This document shows, piece after piece, positions 32,695 through 42,716 of a stretch of 64,000 nt of DNA (within the stretch, counting starts at the first letter, position 1; every line of letters begins with the position of its first letter). Made by a program: the position numbers and the translations under genes. Below the pieces are notes generated by a model that was not told the origin of the DNA, did not search any database, and worked only from the letters and a program-made list of their open reading frames with translations. This DNA is from Streptococcus sanguinis SK1 = NCTC 7863 (GTDB taxonomy: Bacteria > Bacillota > Bacilli > Lactobacillales > Streptococcaceae), in the NCBI RefSeq assembly GCF_000194945.1, contig NZ_GL878507.1, forward strand, positions 124,001-188,000. Direction: 5' to 3'.

Positions 32695-33657
32695 ATGAGA
32701 AAAAAGAAGATAGTGTATGTTTTATTGAGTATTCTTTTGTTGGGAGCTTTAGGTCTGCTCACCTTATGGGTTATTAGAATAAATACTAAAGTTTATGTCA
32801 ATAGACAAGAAACAAAATTCAAAAGCATTCAGCTTTTCGATAATAATAAGTTTGTATTGGTTGCTGTAGGGGAGAAAGATAATTATGGTCATATTTACTA
32901 TGGACAAAATTATGTTTCAACCATAGCTGTCCATTCACTTGATGTAAAATCAGGTCAAGAATCTCCGCCAATTGAAAAAGATGAATTTTATAAAATCATT
33001 AGCTATGATTTAAACAGTACTGAGCTAGATAAAAAGGAAATAGATTTATATTCTTTTATTAATCCCTCTGAGGGATATCGTAATGACGAAGTGCTGACTG
33101 ACTACTATGGGAACGGGAAAGATTATTTTTCTAGAGAATTAAGGAGTTATCAAAATCATAGTTATAGTGAGAAAGAATTTTGGTTTGATGTAGAGAAAGA
33201 AAAACTAAGTACGGAAGATATAGAGGCGAAAATAATTTCTACGATAAAAGATGATCCATATAGAAATGAAGTGAGTTTTCTTCCAGGTGGTCTTTCTGAT
33301 AGTCTGGAAAATCAGCTAGCTAAGCACCATCTTTGGGAAAGTGATGGAGCTATTATGCCAGATGATTATCATTATCGAAATAAAATTGATATTTCCGATA
33401 CCAATTTTGCTCAGCTTTATCCAGAAGTGGCTAAGAATATGAAGGATATGACTCAACTTTATTTCCGGCCTGAGCAGTATAATCAGAAAGAATGGTTTGA
33501 CAACCTTTTGCATTGGTTTGCACCTAAGGGACAGGATGTGATGGAGGTGTATGCGACAGATTCTGCAACAGGTGAGAAAACACAAATCAAGTCATTTGAT
33601 GACTATTTAGCATGGCGAGAAGCCCACCCTGAGGAGGTGAAAAAATATCAGCAATAA
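32695..33657 (+). CDS. membrane-anchored extracytoplasmic protein, unknown
   Basis: The 320-residue protein starts at ATG 32695; AAGGAG lies about 17 bases upstream. One N-terminal helix (about 5-26) is followed by a large polar domain rich in Y, D, N and E (IYYGQNYVSTIAVHSLDV, then YYGNGKDYFSRELRSY). No catalytic motif or family is recognised. DNA is AT-rich compared with the flanking acetyltransferase genes. Related uncharacterised genes are common in accessory parts of streptococcal chromosomes, and the function is open. Confidence 0.6.
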   Translation: MRKKKIVYVLLSILLLGALGLLTLWVIRINTKVYVNRQETKFKSIQLFDNNKFVLVAVGEKDNYGHIYYGQNYVSTIAVHSLDVKSGQESPPIEKDEFYKIISYDLNSTELDKKEIDLYSFINPSEGYRNDEVLTDYYGNGKDYFSRELRSYQNHSYSEKEFWFDVEKEKLSTEDIEAKIISTIKDDPYRNEVSFLPGGLSDSLENQLAKHHLWESDGAIMPDDYHYRNKIDISDTNFAQLYPEVAKNMKDMTQLYFRPEQYNQKEWFDNLLHWFAPKGQDVMEVYATDSATGEKTQIKSFDDYLAWREAHPEEVKKYQQ

Positions 33658-34111
33658 AATTGAACCACTAACCCAGCATCATGCTTTGGAAATTGCCAAG
33701 GACTGGCATTATGAGGTACCTTATGACTTTTATGACATGAAAAATGACCTGGAGGATTATGAAGAAATGGTTTCTCCTGAAGCGCGTGGGGACCGTTATT
33801 ATCAAGTTATGCGCGATGGGGAACTCTATGGATTTTTCTGCTTGGAGCAGAAAGGAGAGCGCACTTTGGAGCTTGGTTTGGGGATGAAGCCGGTGCACTG
33901 TGGAAAAGGTCAGGGCGCTGCATTTCTGCAGGGAATTCTGGACTTTATCATGGAAAAATTTGCGCCCCGAGTCATAATTCTATCCGTGGCTGACTTCAAT
34001 CACCGAGCCCAGCAGCTTTATCTCAACATGGGCTTTGAAGTGGTGAGGCGCATCCCGCAGGAAAGCAATGGTGATATTCATCTCTTTGTGGAGATGGAGA
34101 AAAACACCTAA
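33647..34111 (+). CDS. GNAT acetyltransferase with anomalous start
   Basis: The C-terminal part is a clear GNAT domain (GLGMKPVHCGKGQGAAFLQG, then NHRAQQLYLNMGFEVVRRI). The conserved-looking N-terminus NKIEPLTQHHALEIAKDWHY is in frame from 33641, but there is no ATG, GTG or TTG before TTG 33686. GAGGAGG at 33631-33637 is nine bases from ATC 33647, so either ATC is used or one extra A in the run 33640-33645 has displaced a former GTG start. A shorter protein from TTG 33686 (141 residues) is the conservative alternative. It overlaps the end of the preceding gene. Confidence 0.65.
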   Translation: MSNKIEPLTQHHALEIAKDWHYEVPYDFYDMKNDLEDYEEMVSPEARGDRYYQVMRDGELYGFFCLEQKGERTLELGLGMKPVHCGKGQGAAFLQGILDFIMEKFAPRVIILSVADFNHRAQQLYLNMGFEVVRRIPQESNGDIHLFVEMEKNT

Positions 34112-34241
34112 TTTTAGACTTTGTTGCAAAGCAACAGAAAAACTTGTTGACAGTCAAGAAAAAGTTGTTCAACATACTTATGACTACTGGCGGCTAGTAG
34201 GGAATTTGTCAAAGATTACCAATAAACAAAAGGAGAAAACC

Positions 34242-34478
34242 ATGACATTTGAAGAGATTTTACCTGGCCTTAAGGCCAAGAAAAAATATGTGCGTACAGG
34301 CTGGGGCGGGGCAGAGAACTACGTCCAGCTCTTTGACACGATTGAGCAGAATGGGGTGGCTCTCGAGGTGACACCCTATTTCCTCATCAATGTTTCTGGT
34401 GAGGGGGAGGGCTTCTCCATGTGGAGTCCGACTCCTTGCGATGTGCTCGCGACAGATTGGGTGGAAGTAGATGACTAA
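34242..34478 (+). CDS. DUF2829 (Tad2-like) small protein
   Basis: The 78-residue protein starts at ATG 34242 after AAAAGGAGAAAACC. It has the DUF2829 layout: MTFEEILPGLKAKKKYVRTG with W-G following, a central YFLINV strand and the C-terminal MWSPTPCDVLATDWVEVD. The family includes Tad2, a phage protein that sequesters the Thoeris signal molecule. Chromosomal copies such as this have no known role and no Thoeris genes are in the window. It overlaps the next gene by 8 bp. Confidence 0.8.
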   Translation: MTFEEILPGLKAKKKYVRTGWGGAENYVQLFDTIEQNGVALEVTPYFLINVSGEGEGFSMWSPTPCDVLATDWVEVDD

Positions 34479-35169
34479 GACAGTACTGGTGACGGGAGTT
34501 AGCTCAGGCATCGGCCGAGCTCAGGCTCTGACTTTTTTGGAAAATGGCTACCGGGTTTATGGGGTGGACAAGGATGAAAATCCTGGCTTTCTCAATGAGC
34601 TTCGTTTTGTCAAGATGGATTTGACAGGGGATTTGACACCGCTCTTCACCAGCTTGCCCGAGGTGGATATTCTCTGCAATACAGCAGGTATTTTGGACGA
34701 TTATCGTCCCCTGCACGAGACCAGCGACGAGGACTGGGAGCAGATTTTTGCGCTCAATCTGACCGCTACCATGAAAATCACTCGCTTTTATCTGCAGAAA
34801 ATGCTGGAGAAAAAGTCTGGTATCATCATTAATATGTGCTCGATTGCTAGCTTTCTGGCTGGCGGCGGCGGTGCTGCCTATACAGCCTCTAAGCATGCTC
34901 TGGCTGGCCTGACCAAGCAGATAGCCTTAGACTATGCGGATAAAAATATCCAAGTCTTTGGCTTGGCGCCAGGCGCTGTCAAGACAGCTATGACTGCCGC
35001 CGACTTTGAGCCAGACGGACTGGCAGACTGGGTTGCTGAGGAAACGCCGATCAAGCGCTGGTTAGACCCTCAGGAAATAGCTAATGTTAGCCTCTTTCTA
35101 GCCAGTGGCAAGGCAGCTGCTATGCAGGGTGAGATTATCAAAATTGACGGCGGCTGGAGTTTGAAGTAG
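34471..35169 (+). CDS. short-chain dehydrogenase/reductase
   Basis: The 232-residue SDR-family oxidoreductase has NAD(P)-binding VTGVSSGIGRAQA, NTAGIL, a catalytic Ser in MCSIAS and the YTASK motif (Tyr and Lys of the active site), ending in GEIIKIDGGWS as in FabG-like enzymes. It is translationally coupled to the DUF2829 gene (8-bp overlap). The substrate is unknown. Confidence 0.87.
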   Translation: MTKTVLVTGVSSGIGRAQALTFLENGYRVYGVDKDENPGFLNELRFVKMDLTGDLTPLFTSLPEVDILCNTAGILDDYRPLHETSDEDWEQIFALNLTATMKITRFYLQKMLEKKSGIIINMCSIASFLAGGGGAAYTASKHALAGLTKQIALDYADKNIQVFGLAPGAVKTAMTAADFEPDGLADWVAEETPIKRWLDPQEIANVSLFLASGKAAAMQGEIIKIDGGWSLK

Positions 35170-35180
35170 CCAGTCAGAAC

Positions 35181-35412
35181 ATGAAAGTAATGAAGAAAAA
35201 CCAAACCTATTTCTTAAAAGATATCATTCAGGCTGTAAAGTCGGAAAAGCTAGATGATGATTTCTGTTTGTATGCTAAGGAAAATGGAGAACTGAATTTT
35301 CAGGACAGCTACTTGCCTTGTAGATACATTTGGCAATGACTTTGAGAGTTTGAAAAACCAATTAGCATTTCTTCCGCTACAGTCTTCAAAGACCGTTTCT
35401 GAAAAAGATTGA
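35181..35412 (+). pseudogene. frameshifted small gene
   Basis: ATG 35181 opens MKVMKKNQTYFLKDIIQAVK and stops at TGA after about 52 codons (...SYLPCRYIWQ). In another frame the text continues VDTFGNDFESLKNQLAFLPL to TGA 35410-35412. The two halves together would make an acidic cytosolic protein of about 77 residues. It has no recognised family; loss of one base near 35325 would explain the break. Confidence 0.55.
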
Positions 35413-35478
35413 AAATAGGTCCAAAAAAGCTTATAATAAAAGCTATAAAACGACAGAAAGCTTCTAGGAGGATTGATT

Positions 35479-36273
35479 TTGAAGAAGGTTCATTTTTTTA
35501 TCATTTACGGCTGTGTCTGCTTTGTACTGATTGGCGGAACCTTTCTCTATACTTACTTTAAGCCTGGAGGAATCGCAGAAGCTCTTGAATCCCGCTTTAA
35601 GCTATCGGCTGTAGTGGATGCATCTTTGAAAAAATTCGATCATGATAGTTTTTACATGGATCGGCTGTCTGAGTCGACCTATCTAGAAGGCTACAAAAAA
35701 AGAAAAGCCAAGACGGTTAAACAGCTGACTGTTTCAGATTCACCTTATTTAGCTAAGCTTTACGAAACCTATGATGATCAAGAACTGACCCATTATTTCA
35801 GCGAAGATCGGATGTACTTGGAAGAAAAGGATGGATTTGAGACCATTGATGACACCGACTCCCGGAAACATATTGATGGCTATTCGGGCATATCCTCCTT
35901 TAAGGCTTTGCTGCAGGTCATGGTAGATAATGAGTCAGAACTGACTAAGAAAAAAGTGGACGGGGGCTATGAGTTTTTGGTGATAGCAGAAGGTGATTTG
36001 GCCTATGACCTTATCGATGCCTTCTACTATGCTTATAATGATGAACATTATGATACGACCATCGATATTGAGAAGTGTCAGGTTGCCTTTGTGGTTGACC
36101 CTAAGACTCGGACCATTCGCTCTATTGATATGACTATGGATTTGGATGAAGATACAGCTTTAGATGGAGAATTGATTTACTTCAAGCAGCGGGCTGTCTT
36201 CAAGGACTATGGCAAGGCAAAAGTCCATCTTCCAAAGAAAATCAAAGAAAAAGAAGCAAAATCAGCTGTTTAA
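35479..36273 (+). CDS. membrane-anchored extracytoplasmic protein, unknown
   Basis: This 264-residue protein starts at TTG 35479, with AGGAGGA seven bases upstream; TTG 35473 is too close to that site. One N-terminal helix (about residues 5-24) is followed by a polar domain (RFKLSAVVDASLKKFDHDSF, HIDGYSGISSFKALLQVMVD, TIDIEKCQVAFVVDP) with no known motif. The terminator that follows overlaps the last codons. Its neighbour downstream is glmU in a separate transcription unit. Function unknown. Confidence 0.65.
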   Translation: MKKVHFFIIYGCVCFVLIGGTFLYTYFKPGGIAEALESRFKLSAVVDASLKKFDHDSFYMDRLSESTYLEGYKKRKAKTVKQLTVSDSPYLAKLYETYDDQELTHYFSEDRMYLEEKDGFETIDDTDSRKHIDGYSGISSFKALLQVMVDNESELTKKKVDGGYEFLVIAEGDLAYDLIDAFYYAYNDEHYDTTIDIEKCQVAFVVDPKTRTIRSIDMTMDLDEDTALDGELIYFKQRAVFKDYGKAKVHLPKKIKEKEAKSAV

Positions 36274-36287
36274 AGGCTGATTTTTTT
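36257..36287 (+). terminator. intrinsic terminator overlapping a stop codon
   Basis: AAAATCAGC-tgtttaaag-GCTGATTTT followed by TTT. The left arm encodes the last residues of the preceding protein. Confidence 0.85.
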
Positions 36288-36396
36288 GTGCAAAAGTTTT
36301 TTGTTGCAGATTTTTAAGGGGATGGCTTGATTTTAAATTTTTAAAAATTACCTTTTAGTGATATAATAAAGGTGATATCCTACAGAAAAGAGATAA

Positions 36397-37779
<1,383 letters not shown>

Positions 37780-37787
37780 GTTCAGTC

Positions 37788-38339
37788 ATGGAATTTGAAG
37801 AAAAAACCGTCCAACGGACGGAAATTTATCAGGGACCGATTTTTAAAGTGGTTCAGGATCAGGTAGAGTTGCCAGAGGGCAAGGGTCAAGCCCAACGGGA
37901 TTTGATTTTTCATAATGGCGCGGTGGCTATAATTGCTATCACCCCAGAAAATAAGATGATTTTAGTTAAGCAGTACCGCAAGGCGATTGAAGCGACTTCT
38001 TACGAGATTCCAGCTGGTAAGCTTGAGGTAGGAGAGAATACAGATCCTCAAGCGGCTGCCCTCCGAGAATTAGAAGAAGAGACCGGCTACACAGGACAAC
38101 TGGAGTTGGTCTATGATTTCTACTCTGCCATCGGTTTTTGCAATGAAAAAATCAAGCTCTACAGCGCCAGCCATTTAACAAAGGTCGAAAACCCTCGTCC
38201 CCAAGACGAGGATGAAACATTGGAACTTTTTGAAGTCAGTCTGGAGGAGGCACATCAGTTGCTGCAAAACGGTGACATCTGCGATGCCAAGACCATCATG
38301 GCCCTTCAGTACTGGGAACGAAAAAATCTGAATAAATAG
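37788..38339 (+). CDS. Nudix hydrolase (ADP-ribose pyrophosphatase type)
   Basis: This 183-residue protein is encoded 8 bp after glmU. The nudix box is complete: GKLEVGENTDPQAAALRELE, then EETGY. The upstream V-KQYRKAIE and EIPAG motifs and the F-E-V-E tail are typical of ADP-ribose pyrophosphatases (NudF-like). It probably hydrolyses ADP-ribose to AMP and ribose-5-phosphate. It is cotranscribed with glmU and macP. Confidence 0.9.
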   Translation: MEFEEKTVQRTEIYQGPIFKVVQDQVELPEGKGQAQRDLIFHNGAVAIIAITPENKMILVKQYRKAIEATSYEIPAGKLEVGENTDPQAAALRELEEETGYTGQLELVYDFYSAIGFCNEKIKLYSASHLTKVENPRPQDEDETLELFEVSLEEAHQLLQNGDICDAKTIMALQYWERKNLNK

Positions 38340-38351
38340 GAACGTAGATCA

Positions 38352-38774
38352 ATGGGAAAAGCTTTATTAACAGATGAAATCATTGAGCGGGCTAACCGCG
38401 GTGAGGATATTTCGGGGCCGCCTCTCATGGATGATGAAGAAACTAAGATTCTTTCAACTGGCAGAAGCTCCTTTAGCTCGCAGCAGTCTAGCCGACAGGA
38501 TACTCAGTTTGGCTATCAAAGCCCTCAAAACCGCTTTGGTTATGAAGAAGCTCGGTCTCAGCAGTATCAGAGTCAATTTGGCCATCAGACTGCTCAAAAC
38601 CAAGAGGAGTTTACGGATGAGACTCTGCACATTGAGGTAGATCCGACCGTGACTAAGAGCCGTCGGATTGAAAACCAAAAGCGGAGCCTCTTTCAAGCCA
38701 AACTCAATAAGATTCTCCTTTGGGTGGTTATCCTGCTGATTGGTTTGATTGCTGCTATTATTTGGTGGCCTTAA
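38352..38774 (+). CDS. macP: MacP, activator of PBP2a
   Basis: The 140-residue protein starts [20 protein letters not shown] and [14 protein letters not shown], the conserved cytosolic start of pneumococcal MacP. A Q/S/Y-rich low-complexity linker leads to a single C-terminal helix (about 119-137) ending IIWWP. In S. pneumoniae MacP is a StkP substrate needed for PBP2a (septal/peripheral peptidoglycan synthesis); the matching phospho-acceptor here is Thr31. The nudix-macP-mtnN order supports the call. Confidence 0.88.
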   Translation: MGKALLTDEIIERANRGEDISGPPLMDDEETKILSTGRSSFSSQQSSRQDTQFGYQSPQNRFGYEEARSQQYQSQFGHQTAQNQEEFTDETLHIEVDPTVTKSRRIENQKRSLFQAKLNKILLWVVILLIGLIAAIIWWP

Positions 38775-38800
38775 AAACCTGCTCTATTGCACTTAAAAGG

Positions 38801-38828
38801 AAGCCTAGCCTGTCTAAGCTTCTTTTTC
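38801..38828 (+). terminator. weak terminator between macP and mtnN
   Basis: GGAAGC...GCTTC followed by TTTTTC; the stem is short and the loop long. Confidence 0.35.
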
Positions 38829-38850
38829 ATCAGATGATTTGAGGTATTAT

Positions 38851-39543
38851 ATGAAAATTGGAATTATCGCAGCCATGCCTGAGGAGTTGAAGATTCTGCT
38901 GGAGCATATAGAAAACCCGCAGAAGCACCTGCGTTTGGGTCATGTCTATCATACGGGCTCCATCGGCTATCATGAAGTGGTGTTGGTCGAAAGCGGGATT
39001 GGCAAGGTTATGTCCGCTATGAGTGTGGCTGTTTTGGTCAATGACTTCAAGGTTACAGCCGTGATTAATACAGGCTCAGCTGGAGCAGTGGCTGAAGGTC
39101 TGGCTATCGGCGATGTGGTGGTCGCAGATCGTCTGGTCTACCATGATGTGGATGTGACGGCCTTTGGCTATGACTACGGTCAGATGGCACGGCAGCCGCT
39201 CTATTTTGAAGCGAGCCGCTATCTGGTCTCTGAAATGAAGAAAATTTTGGAAAAGACCCATCAAAAGGCCAGAGTAGGTTTGATTGCAACAGGTGACAGC
39301 TTTGTTGCCGGTCAAGACAAGATTGATCGCATCAAGGAGCATTTTCCAGATGTCCTTGCTGTCGAGATGGAAGGGGCAGCTATTGCTCAAGCTACACATT
39401 CGATTGGCCTGCCCTTTATGGTTATTCGCGCCATGAGCGATACGGCAAGTCATGATGCTAATGTCACTTTTGATGAATTTATTCTTGAAGCTGGTAAACG
39501 CTCTGCAGAGACCCTGATTCAATTTCTGAAAGAGTTGGTTTAA
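38851..39543 (+). CDS. mtnN: 5'-methylthioadenosine/S-adenosylhomocysteine nucleosidase
   Basis: The 230-residue protein starts at ATG 38851 after GAGGTATTAT. It is the Pfs/MtnN type: MKIGIIAAMPEELKILLEHI, ESGIGKVMSAMS, VINTGSAGAV, DVDVTAFGYDYGQ, the MEGAAIAQ ribose-binding motif and RAMSDTA with catalytic Asp. It cleaves SAH and MTA, recycling methylation by-products and feeding LuxS (AI-2) activity. Confidence 0.96.
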   Translation: MKIGIIAAMPEELKILLEHIENPQKHLRLGHVYHTGSIGYHEVVLVESGIGKVMSAMSVAVLVNDFKVTAVINTGSAGAVAEGLAIGDVVVADRLVYHDVDVTAFGYDYGQMARQPLYFEASRYLVSEMKKILEKTHQKARVGLIATGDSFVAGQDKIDRIKEHFPDVLAVEMEGAAIAQATHSIGLPFMVIRAMSDTASHDANVTFDEFILEAGKRSAETLIQFLKELV

Positions 39544-39556
39544 AGGGGGAGAAAGT

Positions 39557-39865
39557 ATGTACAAAGAGTCTTATTTTGATGGTGGTCTCTTTTCTTACAT
39601 CGGTCATGTGATTTTAGCTACCTTGATTACAGTATTTACACTGGGAATTTGTGCACCTTGGGGCATGTGTATTCTGTATAATTGGAAGATAAAACATACA
39701 GTTATTGACGGGCACCGTCTTTACTTTGACGGTACTGCTATGCAGCTTTTTGGAAATTGGATCAAGTGGTGGCTCCTGACCATTGTTACCTTTGGTATTT
39801 ATGGCTTTTGGCTGAAAATCAAACTGACCCAGTGGATTACCAAGCATACACATCATGCGAATTGA
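39557..39865 (+). CDS. DUF898-family small membrane protein
   Basis: The 102-residue protein starts at ATG 39557 after AAAGGGGGAGAAAGT. It has two or three helices. YFDGGLFSYIGHVILATLIT, FTLGICAPWG, WKIKHTVIDGHRLYFDGTA and TFGIYGFWLKIKLTQW fit DUF898, of unknown function. It is close to mtnN (13 bp) and may be cotranscribed. Confidence 0.75.
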   Translation: MYKESYFDGGLFSYIGHVILATLITVFTLGICAPWGMCILYNWKIKHTVIDGHRLYFDGTAMQLFGNWIKWWLLTIVTFGIYGFWLKIKLTQWITKHTHHAN

Positions 39866-39913
39866 GAACAAGCAGGCGAGACTTAAGTGGCTGGCTTTTC
39901 CTTTTCTTCTATC

Positions 39914-39943
39914 TTGCCAAAAAATCCCTTTTGATGGTATAAT
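39914..39943 (+). promoter_or_regulatory. promoter of the ABC-F gene
   Basis: -35 TTGCCA (39914-39919), 18-bp spacer, extended -10 TGG-TATAAT (39938-39943), 34 bp before the ABC-F start. Confidence 0.7.
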
Positions 39944-39976
39944 CAAGGAACTGCAATCAATGATAGAGGAGAAAAA

Positions 39977-41518
39977 ATGAGTATCTTAGAAGTGAAAAAT
40001 CTCAGCCACGGTTTCGGAGACCGGGCTATTTTTGAGGATGTATCCTTCCGTCTGCTTAAGGGTGAGCATATCGGCCTAGTCGGTGCCAATGGTGAGGGAA
40101 AGTCAACCTTTATGAGTATTGTGACGGGTAAAATGCTGCCGGATGAAGGCAAGGTCGAGTGGTCCAAGTATGTGACAGCTGGCTATCTGGACCAGCATGC
40201 TGTTTTGGAGCAAGGCCAATCTGTCCGTGAAGTTTTGCGCACAGCCTTTGACGAGCTTTTCAAGACGGAGGCCCGTATCAATGAAATCTATATGAGCATG
40301 GCTGAGGAAGGGGCCGATGTTGATGCTCTGATGGAAGAAGTTGGCGAGCTGCAGGACCGCTTGGAGAGCCGGGATTTCTATACTCTGGACGCCAAGATTG
40401 ACGAGGTCGCACGGGCTCTAGGTGTCATGGACTACGGTATGGAAAGCGATGTGACGGAGCTATCTGGTGGGCAGCGGACCAAGGTTCTCTTGGCTAAGCT
40501 GCTTCTGGAAAAACCGGATATCTTGCTCTTGGACGAGCCAACCAACTATCTGGATGCGGAGCACATTGACTGGCTCAAGCGTTACCTTCAGAACTATGAA
40601 AATGCCTTTGTTCTAATCTCGCATGATATTCCTTTCCTGAATGACGTCATCAATATCGTCTACCATGTGGAAAATCAGCACTTGACTCGTTATTCTGGTG
40701 ATTATTACCAGTTCTTAGAGGTCTATGAGATGAAAAAATCTCAGCTAGAAGCAGCCTACGAGCGCCAGCAGAAGGAAATTGCGGACCTCAAGGACTTTGT
40801 GGCTCGCAATAAAGCCCGTGTGGCTACCCGTAATATGGCTATGTCCCGCCAGAAAAAGCTGGATAAGATGGATATTATTGAGCTGCAAAGTGAGAAGCCA
40901 AAGCCTTCCTTTGATTTCAAGCCTGCCCGTACACCTGGCCGTTTTATCTTTCAGGCTGAGGATTTGCAGATTGGCTATGACCGACCGCTGACCCAGCCCC
41001 TTAACCTGACCTTTGAGCGCAATCAGAAGGTGGCGATCATCGGGGCAAATGGGATTGGAAAAACAACCCTGCTCAAGAGTTTGCTAGGGATTATACCACC
41101 TATTGCAGGTCAAGTCGAGCGTGGGGACTATCTAGAGCTGGGCTATTTCGAGCAGGAAGTAGAAGGCGGCAATCGTCAGACACCGCTGGAAGCAGTCTGG
41201 AACGCCTTTCCAGCCCTTAACCAAGCAGAAGTCCGAGCAGCTCTGGCCAGATGTGGTCTGACTTCCAAGCACATCGAGAGCCAGATCCAGGTCCTTTCAG
41301 GTGGGGAGCAGGCCAAGGTTCGTCTTTGCCTCCTCATGAACCGAGAAAATAATGTTCTAGTGCTGGACGAGCCGACCAACCACCTGGATGTAGATGCCAA
41401 GGAGGAGCTTAAGCGAGCTCTGAAAGAATACAAGGGCAGCATCCTTATGGTCTGCCATGAGCCTGATTTCTATGAAGGCTGGATGGACCAGATCTGGGAT
41501 TTTAACCAGTTGACTTGA
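39977..41518 (+). CDS. ABC-F ribosome-associated ATPase (YbiT-like)
   Basis: The 513-residue protein has two ABC domains in one chain and no membrane segment, as in ABC-F translation factors. Domain 1 has Walker A GANGEGKST, signature LSGGQRTKVLLAKLLL and ILLLDEPTNYLD. The linker (about 240-310) is helical and basic with KARVATRNMAMSRQKKLDKM, the P-site tRNA interaction region. Domain 2 has GANGIGKTT, LSGGEQAKVRLCLL and VLVLDEPTNHLD. It probably acts on stalled or idle ribosomes. A resistance role is not indicated because this subgroup is core in streptococci. Confidence 0.9.
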   Translation: MSILEVKNLSHGFGDRAIFEDVSFRLLKGEHIGLVGANGEGKSTFMSIVTGKMLPDEGKVEWSKYVTAGYLDQHAVLEQGQSVREVLRTAFDELFKTEARINEIYMSMAEEGADVDALMEEVGELQDRLESRDFYTLDAKIDEVARALGVMDYGMESDVTELSGGQRTKVLLAKLLLEKPDILLLDEPTNYLDAEHIDWLKRYLQNYENAFVLISHDIPFLNDVINIVYHVENQHLTRYSGDYYQFLEVYEMKKSQLEAAYERQQKEIADLKDFVARNKARVATRNMAMSRQKKLDKMDIIELQSEKPKPSFDFKPARTPGRFIFQAEDLQIGYDRPLTQPLNLTFERNQKVAIIGANGIGKTTLLKSLLGIIPPIAGQVERGDYLELGYFEQEVEGGNRQTPLEAVWNAFPALNQAEVRAALARCGLTSKHIESQIQVLSGGEQAKVRLCLLMNRENNVLVLDEPTNHLDVDAKEELKRALKEYKGSILMVCHEPDFYEGWMDQIWDFNQLT

Positions 41519-41532
41519 TAAAATTTAAAAAA

Positions 41533-41568
41533 GAAAAGAGACGGTTCATTGAGAATCGTCTCTTTCTG
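41533..41568. terminator. bidirectional terminator
   Basis: AAAGAGACGGTTC-attga-GAATCGTCTCTTT between the convergent ABC-F and zinc-ribbon genes. Confidence 0.85.
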
Positions 41569-41571
41569 TTG

Positions 41572-41808
41572 CTAATAATTCAAAAACTGCTCGATTTCCT
41601 GCTTTTCAATCTGTTTGCCATGCTGGCAGACAGGGCAGGCGAGGTAATGTTTTCTACCGTAAGGAAAGGTAGGAATCCAATAGAGTGTAAACTTTCGGCC
41701 GGTTTCAATAATGTCCCAAGGTGCGACGTTGTGGCAGTTGGCACACTCGATATTGCTTTGGGTCTGTCCTAAGTTTTTCTGATATCCTCTATATCCCCAG
41801 ATAATCAT
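41572..41808 (-). CDS. zinc-ribbon protein
   Basis: The 78-residue protein starts at ATG 41808 after AAAGGAGGGAAATCAAT. Two CxxC pairs (Cys22/25 in ECANCHN and Cys58/61 in ACPVCQH) form a zinc ribbon separated by a WIPTFPYGRKHYL strand region. It is a short cytosolic protein of unknown role. It lies downstream of slrA on the same strand (35-bp gap), so it may share its transcript. Confidence 0.8.
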   Translation of the reverse strand: MIIWGYRGYQKNLGQTQSNIECANCHNVAPWDIIETGRKFTLYWIPTFPYGRKHYLACPVCQHGKQIEKQEIEQFLNY

Positions 41809-41843
41809 ATTGATTTCCCTCCTTTATTGGTTGGGCGGTCAGC

Positions 41844-42662
41844 TTATTTGCTGAAGTCATAGTCCTTGATAATCTCGATTTTTTCAATCTTGATATCTTT
41901 TTTAGGCTTGTCATTATCGTCTGTTTCTGCGGCAGCGATTTTGTCCACCACATCCATCCCTTCCAGCACTTGGCCAAATACGGTATAAGCTCCGCCATCT
42001 AAAGTAGGATTTCCACCGTTTTTATAGGCTTCGATGATTTTAGCTGGGAAAGAATCTGTAGACATTTGGCTAGTCAAATCTTTCTTGCTTTGGTTGATGA
42101 AGAACTGACTGCCATTGGTGTCAGGGCCTGCATTGGCCATGGATAGAGCGCCACGAATATTATAAAGATATGGAGAATACTCATTTTTAAAGCCGTTTCC
42201 AGAGTCTTTAGACTTGTCTTTTCCCTTCCAGATAGACTCGCCTCCAGTGCCGTTGCCTTTAGGATCTCCGGTCTGAATCATAAATTCATTGATAACGCGG
42301 TGGAACAAAACGCCGTCATAGTAGCCTTCCTTAGCATGGGTCAGGAAGTTTTCAACGGCTAGTGGGGCTTGTTTTGGAAAGAGCTTGATACGGATATCGC
42401 CTTCAGTCGTTATCAACTTGACTTCCGCTTCATCTTCAGCAACTTCTGTAGATAGCTGCGGAAAATTGGCATTTTCGTTGGTCATGGCATCCTTGAATTG
42501 CTCACGGAGTTTGCTGGTTTCCTCTGGGTCAGAGCTAGAGCTCACTAGCGAAGAACTGCTGGATGAGTTGGAGGAGCTAGTAGTCTCCTCTTTCTTACCT
42601 TTACCAGAGCAGCCAGCCAAGACAAGTCCTGATAAGAGGCTAATAAGAAGAATTTTTTTCAT
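41844..42662 (-). CDS. slrA: SlrA, cyclophilin-type lipoprotein rotamase
   Basis: The 272-residue protein starts at ATG 42662 after GAGAAAGGTCTTAT. The signal peptide has lipobox VLAG-C (Cys18), followed by a Ser/Thr/Glu-rich spacer. The cyclophilin domain has GDIRIKLFPKQAPLAVENFL, VLFHRVINEFMIQTGDP, GGESIWKGKDKSKDSGNGF and NTNGSQFFI-like PDTNGSQFFINQ. It is very close in layout to pneumococcal SlrA, a surface peptidyl-prolyl isomerase involved in colonisation and extracytoplasmic protein folding. Confidence 0.93.
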   Translation of the reverse strand: MKKILLISLLSGLVLAGCSGKGKKEETTSSSNSSSSSSLVSSSSDPEETSKLREQFKDAMTNENANFPQLSTEVAEDEAEVKLITTEGDIRIKLFPKQAPLAVENFLTHAKEGYYDGVLFHRVINEFMIQTGDPKGNGTGGESIWKGKDKSKDSGNGFKNEYSPYLYNIRGALSMANAGPDTNGSQFFINQSKKDLTSQMSTDSFPAKIIEAYKNGGNPTLDGGAYTVFGQVLEGMDVVDKIAAAETDDNDKPKKDIKIEKIEIIKDYDFSK

Positions 42663-42716
42663 ATAAGACCTTTCTCGCATTAGATTGTAAACTACTGATA
42701 TTTTACTACAATTAAG

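Noticed and set aside
34145..34180. TTGACA-based promoter for the DUF2829 gene
   Set aside because: No -10 hexamer at 16-18 bp could be identified; the evidence is too weak to list.
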